Source: Zingiber officinale
Lineage: Eukaryota; Streptophyta; Magnoliopsida; Zingiberales; Zingiberaceae
Direction: 5' to 3'
Assembly: GCF_018446385.1 (NCBI RefSeq)
Contig: NC_055987.1
Span: 34,297,202-34,361,201 of the forward strand
DNA length: 64,000 nucleotides
The position numbers were made by a program, and so were the translations under genes. The notes under the pieces are model-generated. The model saw only the letters and a program-made list of their open reading frames with translations. It searched no databases and had not been told where the DNA came from. Positions 58,201 to 64,000 of the stretch are shown here, piece after piece. Position 1 is the stretch's first letter. The number at the start of each line of letters is the position of its first letter.

Positions 58201-58443
58201 GCTGAGTCCGGTTAACATCTGGTTTGGGTCCGAGGTCTTGGGTTCAAAACCCAGCTTTAACACTTTTATTTCTTCTTTTTTTTTTTTTAAACTTCTTCCT
58301 CTTGGTAAAAATACCAAACGAACTCCAAAAATTACATAAAAATACTCTATAAATTCCTAAAAATCTCTAGAATTTTTCTAAAATATTTTTAGATTTTAAT
58401 AAGGTCTTTCAGAACTCTAAATCATGAAATTTGGGGTGTTACA
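55228..58443 (-). repeat. Left LTR of the short-interior gypsy element
   Basis: 3216 bp, TGTAAAGACC...GGGGTGTTACA. Contains the GC-rich module 56058-56134 and three tRNA-like modules near its right end. Confidence 0.93.
57890..58256 (+). other. Three tandem tRNA-like A/B-box modules in the left LTR
   Basis: B boxes GCTTCGATTCC (57933-57943), GGTTCGAAACC (58081-58091) and GGTTCAAAACC (58241-58251), each preceded by an A-box-like GTTGG stretch about 40-45 bp upstream (AGTTGGTTGGCTGCGG, GCTCGGTTGGTCGGGCC, TAGCTGGTTGGCTGAG). The layout is that of tRNA-type Pol III promoters. Confidence 0.55.
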
Positions 58444-58864
58444 ATTCTCCCTCCCTTATAAAAAGTTCGTCCTCGAACTTAGAATAATTCTGGACATTTC
58501 TATCTCATACTGTCCTCATGCTCCTAAATAACTTCCTCATGCTTCTGGTTCTAAATGACTTCTACTAATGATACTCTTTTGTTCCTTAGTCTCTTAACTT
58601 CTCTATCCTTTCTAAACATACTTATGTATATATGAATATAAGAGAAACAAAACTAAAATTGTCTCTATTTTTTCTAAGCATATGTATCAAAACATAGAAA
58701 ATTAAAACATGAATTTTCTTCTTTCCTAAGCACATATAAGCAGATACTCTATACTGCAAATAATAAAGAAAGCATAAAAGAAAATTAAATACTTTCTTAC
58801 TTGAATACGGCAAGGATGGTGCTGATGTGTGATGTTGGAGAATGGGAACTGCTCTGATACCAAC
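58444..58864 (-). other. Minimal interior of the short-interior gypsy element
   Basis: The purine tract (minus strand, 58444-58458) sits at one end; a Met-initiator primer site TGGTATCAGAGC (58851-58862) sits two bases from the other LTR. No coding domain. Confidence 0.85.
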
Positions 58865-61800
58865 TGTAAAGACCACCCTTCTTACTACTACTATTCTCTA
58901 AGGATGACCGTTTCTTAACTACTAACTCTACTTAACCGGTGTGATTAAAAACCACATGGAAATCCTACCGAAAAATTTCGGTAGAATCTCCCCTGTACCG
59001 GTGACCTTAAACTGATATACAAACACTATATACACAGCCACAAGCGGCTGGAACATTTATCAACCACCCACGTAGTTAAATAAGTATCAAACACACAAAT
59101 ATCTACTGAACTCATCCTACATGCAATCTAAACAGAATAATCTCAAATGACATGAACTTAAAATACAACACAAATGTTTACAATAACTAAAATGTGGAAA
59201 CTAAATTTCAAACTTCTTTCCTAGTCCCAAGGCTTCCATAGTCCTGGCATCACACATCCTTCGAACCCCTCCTTGTCGCCTTCCTTTCTATATCTTTTCC
59301 TTTCCTGTATCTGCAGTAAGAGAAAGTGTAGTCTATAAGCAAAATTTGCTTAGTAAGCGCTACCTAACTCACAAAATCTCGATATGCATAAGGATATACT
59401 GAAATCTAAAACTGAATGCTCAAAAGGAAATCTACTCATGCTCATCTACTAGTGAAAGAAACATACTGAAAGGCTAAACATGTAAAGTAAGTCTATACTA
59501 TCATGCTTGCATAAAGAACTAAGCTTACTGAATTCTAAACACCTTCTGAATCTTATTTCACTTGTTTAAAGACTTATTCTTTAAATACTTTATACTTATG
59601 TAAAACTTGCTTTACTTGCTCAAAACTTATACTTATAATACTTCAAAATAATAATCAACTTCTTCTTGGGCCCGGCAACTGTGCTTTTACTTTTGTAACG
59701 ACCCGACCCATTCGGCGGCCCATTTGGCGGCCCATTTGGCGACCCTATGGTCGTCGACCGTCGACCGTCGGCCGAGCCGTTACTACTAGGTTATCTAAAC
59801 CTAGGGACGACTATGGGAGCCCGACCCAAGGACAGAGAGTCCAACACAGTGCCACTGATAAAAGTAAAATATTTATTATCTTTTAATACTTCTATATAAT
59901 GCCTCGGCATTTTCTTTAGCACCTTGTGTGCCAAAATCCCTAAACTCTTGACTTTGGGATCTACTTAAGGCCTTGGCCTTTTTCTTTCATTTCTTTATCT
60001 TTCTTATACGTGTTCAAGTAAAATACTAGCCTCTTCAAACATGCTACAACAGATTAAAACAAAGGAAAACAAATCTGAAGTCTTTAGTCATGCTACAGTA
60101 GAATTAAATCAAAGGAAGGAAAATCTGACTTCTATAAGCATGCTACATCAGAAACAAATCAAAAGAAAGCAAATCTAACTTCTTCAAACAGGCTACATCA
60201 GATTCAAATAACAACATGAACTTAGAACTAAACTTAGGTATAAACAGTTAGAGCTTAAGGTAAATCATGTATAGGAATATGATGGACTTAAAGCTATGCA
60301 TACTAGAAGCGATAAATTCATATTAAAATAAAACCTAGGTCATGCTTAAAGAATTCAAAAATCTGTATTGCTTCTACAGGTTGTTCATGTTGTCCCAATA
60401 GCAAATAAATCTAGAAATCTGCTCGTGCACATTTAATAGCAAAGAAACTAGAATTAAAGGAATCAAATGCTTAAGGAAATCTAAGTTCCTGCACTGCTAC
60501 TGAAAGGAACTAAAACATGGATAATCATCTTGATGTGTGCCATGGCTATAATGGAAAAACATAGAAAAGTGCCTCTGCTTCAATCCACGGCAAAAATGGA
60601 AGAAAAGAAAACAGAAAAGTGCCTCTACTTCAATCTACGGCAAGGAAGGAAAACTACAATACCAGCCATTCGTCACTAGACTATTTGTTAAATTCTAAAC
60701 CTAACAATTCTGTATCAACTTCATGGCAGCAACTTCAAATCTAACTGAAATTCGAGAGAGTTAATGGGAGCCGACAGTATTCATTGAGCTAGCAACAAAC
60801 AAAGCAATCTAAACATGAAAACAGATCATAAAAGCTGGGGAGCCTAACTGCATGATCAATTCATTTAAATCTCTTCTCCTATTCATTATAAAACTCATGG
60901 TAGCAGCTTCAAACTCATTAATCTTTACAGCTTATTCCAAAAATCCAAAAGAATCTCAATTCAAGCTTGGATCCTTTGAATCCCACGGCAGCAAACACAA
61001 ATAGAAAATTTGTACAACATGCTTCGAATTCGAGAATGCAAAGATCCGAAACTAAATTATTCTAAGTTCCTCTTTCTTGTTCTTTCTTTGAATCTCACGG
61101 CAACAAGCCCTAAAACCAAAAATCTCCACAGCAAAACCCGAAAACAAGACAAAACAAGAATCCGGAGCTACTCTACTGCAGGTGAGGAAGCACTTACCTT
61201 GCTGTTCTTGAGCTTACTGCCGAAGGAGAAGGGCAACTCTAGGGTTTCCGAGATACTTGAGTTCCCGGCCTCTTCCTCGTCCCTCCGAGCTCACCTCAAC
61301 GAAAGGATCGAAATCACCAAGGTTCGCCGAAAGGAAGTCTTCGCCGGCCGCCAGAGGGAGGAAAAACCTAGCTCGGCTTTGTCTTCGCCCGAGAGGAGAA
61401 TCGCCGACGCTCGCGTGAGGTGAGGAAAGGAGAGAAAGGTTCGGGGGAAAAGAAAACTTAAGTTCTCTTTTCTTATCACTAGGGTTTCAATTTTAACATA
61501 TATATATCTCGCACCCTACCTTTTCGCGAAATACTCGCGGAAGAGTTGGTTGGCTGCGGTTTTGACCAAGTCCAGAGCCCCGGATTCCTCACCGCGCACT
61601 TTTCGTTTCGATTTATTTTCAATGTTCCTAACTATACCTTATATAAATTTGTTCTGACATCTAGTTAACAAATCGAGCATTGCTCGGTTGGTCGGGCCGA
61701 GTTCTGCTTGGGCCGAGGAGCTCGGTTCGAAACCCAGCTTCTTCAACTTATTTTCCTTGCTATTATTCTCCATTACCATTTTCTACATCATATACATCTT

Positions 61801-62084
61801 ATCTCATATATTATTAACAAAACTCTCGTAGACTAGCTGGTTGGCTGAGTCCGGTTAACATCTGGTTCGGGCCCGAGGTCTTGGGTTCAAAACCCAGCTT
61901 TAACACTTTTATTTCTTCTTTTTTTTTTTAAACTTCTTCCTCTTGGTAAAAATACCAAACGAACTCCAAAAATTGCATAAAAATACTCTATAAATTCCTA
62001 AAAATCTCTAGAATTTTTCTAAAATATTTCTAGATTTTAATAAGGTCTTTCAGAACTCTAAATCATGAAATTTGGGGTGTTACA
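58865..62084 (-). repeat. Right LTR of the short-interior gypsy element
   Basis: 3220 bp, partner of 55228-58443, with the GC-rich module at 59695-59783 one 12 bp unit longer. tRNA-like modules recur at about 61545-61595, 61672-61740 and 61826-61900. Confidence 0.93.
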
Positions 62085-62089
62085 GTTAC

Positions 62090-62190
62090 CAGGATTCATA
62101 AACTCTGGTACTTAAGCCTAGAGGTCTCGAGTTCGAATCCTGGGGAGGCAAAAATCCATTGGCCAGGGGTGGAATGTCCTAGTGAGTCAT
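62090..62190 (+). repeat. tRNA-like palindrome, right arm (SINE-like)
   Basis: Inverted copy of 55101-55227, with B box GAGTTCGAATCC at 62129-62140. Confidence 0.65.
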
Positions 62191-63520
62191 GAGCACCTGG
62201 AGTGGTCGTGACTCTGAGCTCTGCTAGAGAAATGGGTACAGAGCTGGAAATTGGCCTGGTGTCAGGAACCAATTCAATTTCAAACTCCGCTTCTCTGTTG
62301 GGAGGTAGTCCAGGTAGCTCTTCTAGAAATACCTTTGGATATTCACAGACTACCCGAACGTCTTCCTGCTTGGGTCTTTCTTGTTATCTTTGTCCTTCCA
62401 GTTCTGATTACTTGACTGGGGTCTCTGTTTCCCCCACTATCTTGTCTTCGAACTTGACTGACTTGTGTTGCGTTTGTTGTGCCTTGATGTTGTTCAGATA
62501 GTACTCACTAATACCCTGCTGACCAGCTCTTCACCAATCTGTGGTCGGTGAGTTTCATTACTCACATTAAGTGCTTTTTATGGTCTCAGCCTTCAGAGCA
62601 TCAGTCTGACTTGCTCCTTCTCTGTACTCACCAGCTCTGGGCAGAGACAAGCTAGTCTGTTGAACTTCTTGGCTGCTTCTTCCACTGACAGGTTGCCTTG
62701 TTTGAATTCTATAAATTCCTCATAGTGCTTGTTGGTGATCTGTAGGTGAAAGAACTCTTCATAAAACTTTGACTGAAAATTAGCCCAGCTCATCTGATCG
62801 GCTGCCCTCTTGGTCTTTATCCTCTCCCACCACATACGAGCATCTCCTGACAGGCAGAAAGAGGCGCACTTGACCTTCTCGACTTCTGGCCAGTCAAGAA
62901 GCTCCATTGTGCTCTCCAGTGTTTTAAACCAAGCCTGGGCATCCCAGGGCTCAGTCGTGCCTGAGAAGCTCTCTGATTTCAATTTCAGCCAATGTATGAG
63001 GTAAGCTTCTGATCTCTGAGGTGCTGTGACGACTCCCAGGGCAGCTGGTGAAACTTCAGTTACCACTAGAGTCTCCGCAGTGAGAGCTGGGGGAGGGGGA
63101 GGAACTGATTGCTGATTTGCCATCAGATTGGCAATCACTTGTTGCTGCTCTGCTACTTGTTTCTGGAGTTGAGCCACAACTTCAAAAAGATTGGGCTCAG
63201 TTGCTCTGGGAACTTCATTCTCTCGAGCTAGTTCCTCAGTATGGGCAGTACGGGGACGCCCTCTTCTTGCCATCTAATTATGCAAAAGAAAAGGGCTTGA
63301 TATCTTCTCTATCCTTTCTAAACAAACATGTGTATGAATAAGAAAACACAAAACTTCTATCTTACTAAAGCGCATATAAGCAATTACTTTCTACTGTGAA
63401 TAATAATAAAGGAAAGCAATAAAGAAAGAACTTAAATACTTTCTTACTTGAAGACGGCAAGGCTGATGCTGATGTGTGTGTGATGCTGGAGAATGGGAAC
63501 TGCTCTGATACCAACTTTCT
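62191..63520 (-). mobile_element. Broken gypsy chromovirus fragment: leader, gag and pre-RT linker
   Basis: The minus strand runs from a primer site (63502-63513) and leader through gag to a pol linker showing VFLEELPGLPPNREAEFEIE near 62280-62330. Protease is not visible. The 5' LTR expected beyond 63516 is absent; RT sequence in the opposite orientation stands there instead. A rearranged fossil with multiple breaks. Confidence 0.85.
62593..63273 (-). pseudogene. Gypsy gag region (fragment)
   Basis: Starts MARRGRPRTAH and contains AWFKTLESTMELLDWPEVEK, MWWERIKTKRAADQMSWANF and NLSVEEAAKKFNRLACLCPE, the chromovirus gag core, close to the gag at 45231-46294. Part of a fossil element. Confidence 0.9.
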
Positions 63521-64000
63521 CTAGTAGAGCTAAAAGAGTTACAAGAACAATTTCAGGAGCTACTTGACAAGGGTTTCATCCTCCCTAGTCATTCACCCCG
63601 GGGAGCTCCAGTGTTGTTTGTTAAGAAGAAGGACGGATCTATGCGGATGTGCATAGATTATAGAACTCTGAATCAAGTGACAATCAAGAACAAGTACCCC
63701 CTTCCCAGGATCGATGACCTATTTGATCAGTTGAGAGGGGCAATAGTGTTCTCTAAAATAGACCTGGGCACTGGGTACCATTAGCTGAAAGTGAAAGAAA
63801 GTGATATACCCAGAACAGTTTCCAGGACCATATATGGACACTACGAATTCGTAGTCATGCCATTTGGTGTGACTAATGCACCAACGGTCTTCATGACTTA
63901 ATGAACAGAGTGTTCAGAGAATACCTTGACAAATTTGTCATCGTATTCATCGACGACATTCTAGTCTATTCCAGAACCCCAGAGGAGCATGATACGCACT
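63521..64000 (+). pseudogene. Gypsy reverse transcriptase fragment, running off the window
   Basis: Plus-strand RT with [54 protein letters not shown] and [10 protein letters not shown]. It lies head to head with the gag fragment. Part of a fossil element. Confidence 0.9.

Larger units (their letters stand above)
55228..62084 (-). mobile_element. Ty3/gypsy derivative with 3.2 kb LTRs and a 0.4 kb interior
   Basis: LTRs at 55228-58443 (3216 bp) and 58865-62084 (3220 bp), flanked by GTTAC (55223-55227 and 62085-62089). The 421 bp interior has only a purine tract beside one LTR, a short 3' region and the leader with its primer site; no gag or pol remains. The leader resembles that of the broken chromovirus at 63274-63520, so it probably derives from that family and would depend on its proteins. 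LTRs differ by only about 1% by eye, about 0.4 My. Its ends look whole. Confidence 0.92.

Noticed and set aside
61010-61423. Open frame of 137 codons, partly repeated at 57361-57612
   Set aside because: Sits in LTR sequence of the short-interior gypsy element, is not conserved in length between the two LTRs and has no domain.
62100-62160. Genuine tRNA gene
   Set aside because: The B box is good but no full cloverleaf with a matching acceptor stem could be drawn; a tRNA-derived repeat fits better.

Overview
This is a repeat-dense stretch of a flowering-plant nuclear genome. Plant hallmarks are Ty1/copia elements with a TGGTATCAGAGC primer site, Ty3/gypsy chromoviruses, a CACTA transposon, a Tourist-like MITE, and plant snRNA promoter elements (USE plus TATA). 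I find no intact protein-coding host gene. The plant family cannot be fixed from the sequence.

Region 1 (314-20986) is one old copia element (SIRE/Maximus- or Tork-like; LTRs 1214 and 1260 bp, target duplication ATAAA) hit twice by later insertions. A 3.5 kb CACTA transposon (2375-5881, duplication GAA) sits in gag; it carries a six-exon fragment of a polyamine oxidase gene that still reads as 170 codons. A 9.26 kb non-autonomous LTR element (7856-17110, duplication GTGAC, two 1795 bp LTRs, tRNA-Asp-type primer site) sits in pol in the opposite orientation.

Region 2 (about 22137-55011) is the most interesting part: a tandem array of about 25 units of 0.58-0.73 kb, each carrying a U5 snRNA-like gene. 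Good copies have a USE (GTCCCACATTG), a TATA box with the roughly 32 bp spacing of plant Pol II snRNA promoters, the invariant U5 loop I in a 7 bp stem, an Sm site, a 3' hairpin and a plant-type 3' box. Four subtypes (M, S, L, N) follow an almost fixed order, so the array grew by block duplication. The lower stem differs from the canonical plant U5 as I remember it, yet some of its changes are paired. The array is split by a copia-type solo LTR (25586-26661), by a Tourist-like MITE that itself received a 12 kb chromovirus (36728-48881, with a further solo LTR inside it), and by a gypsy solo LTR (50258-53241) that landed between the TATA box and RNA start of one copy.

Region 3 (55012-64000) holds a GC-rich module, a palindrome of tRNA-like sequence split by a recent gypsy derivative with 3.2 kb LTRs and only 0.4 kb between them (55228-62084), then broken pieces of a related chromovirus in opposite orientations. 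Several gypsy LTRs here carry tRNA-like A-box/B-box modules near one end.

Divergences were counted by eye and ages assume 1.3e-8 substitutions per site per year, so they are rough: copia about 1.3 My, the 12 kb chromovirus about 1 My, the 9.26 kb nested element about 0.5 My, the short-interior gypsy about 0.4 My.
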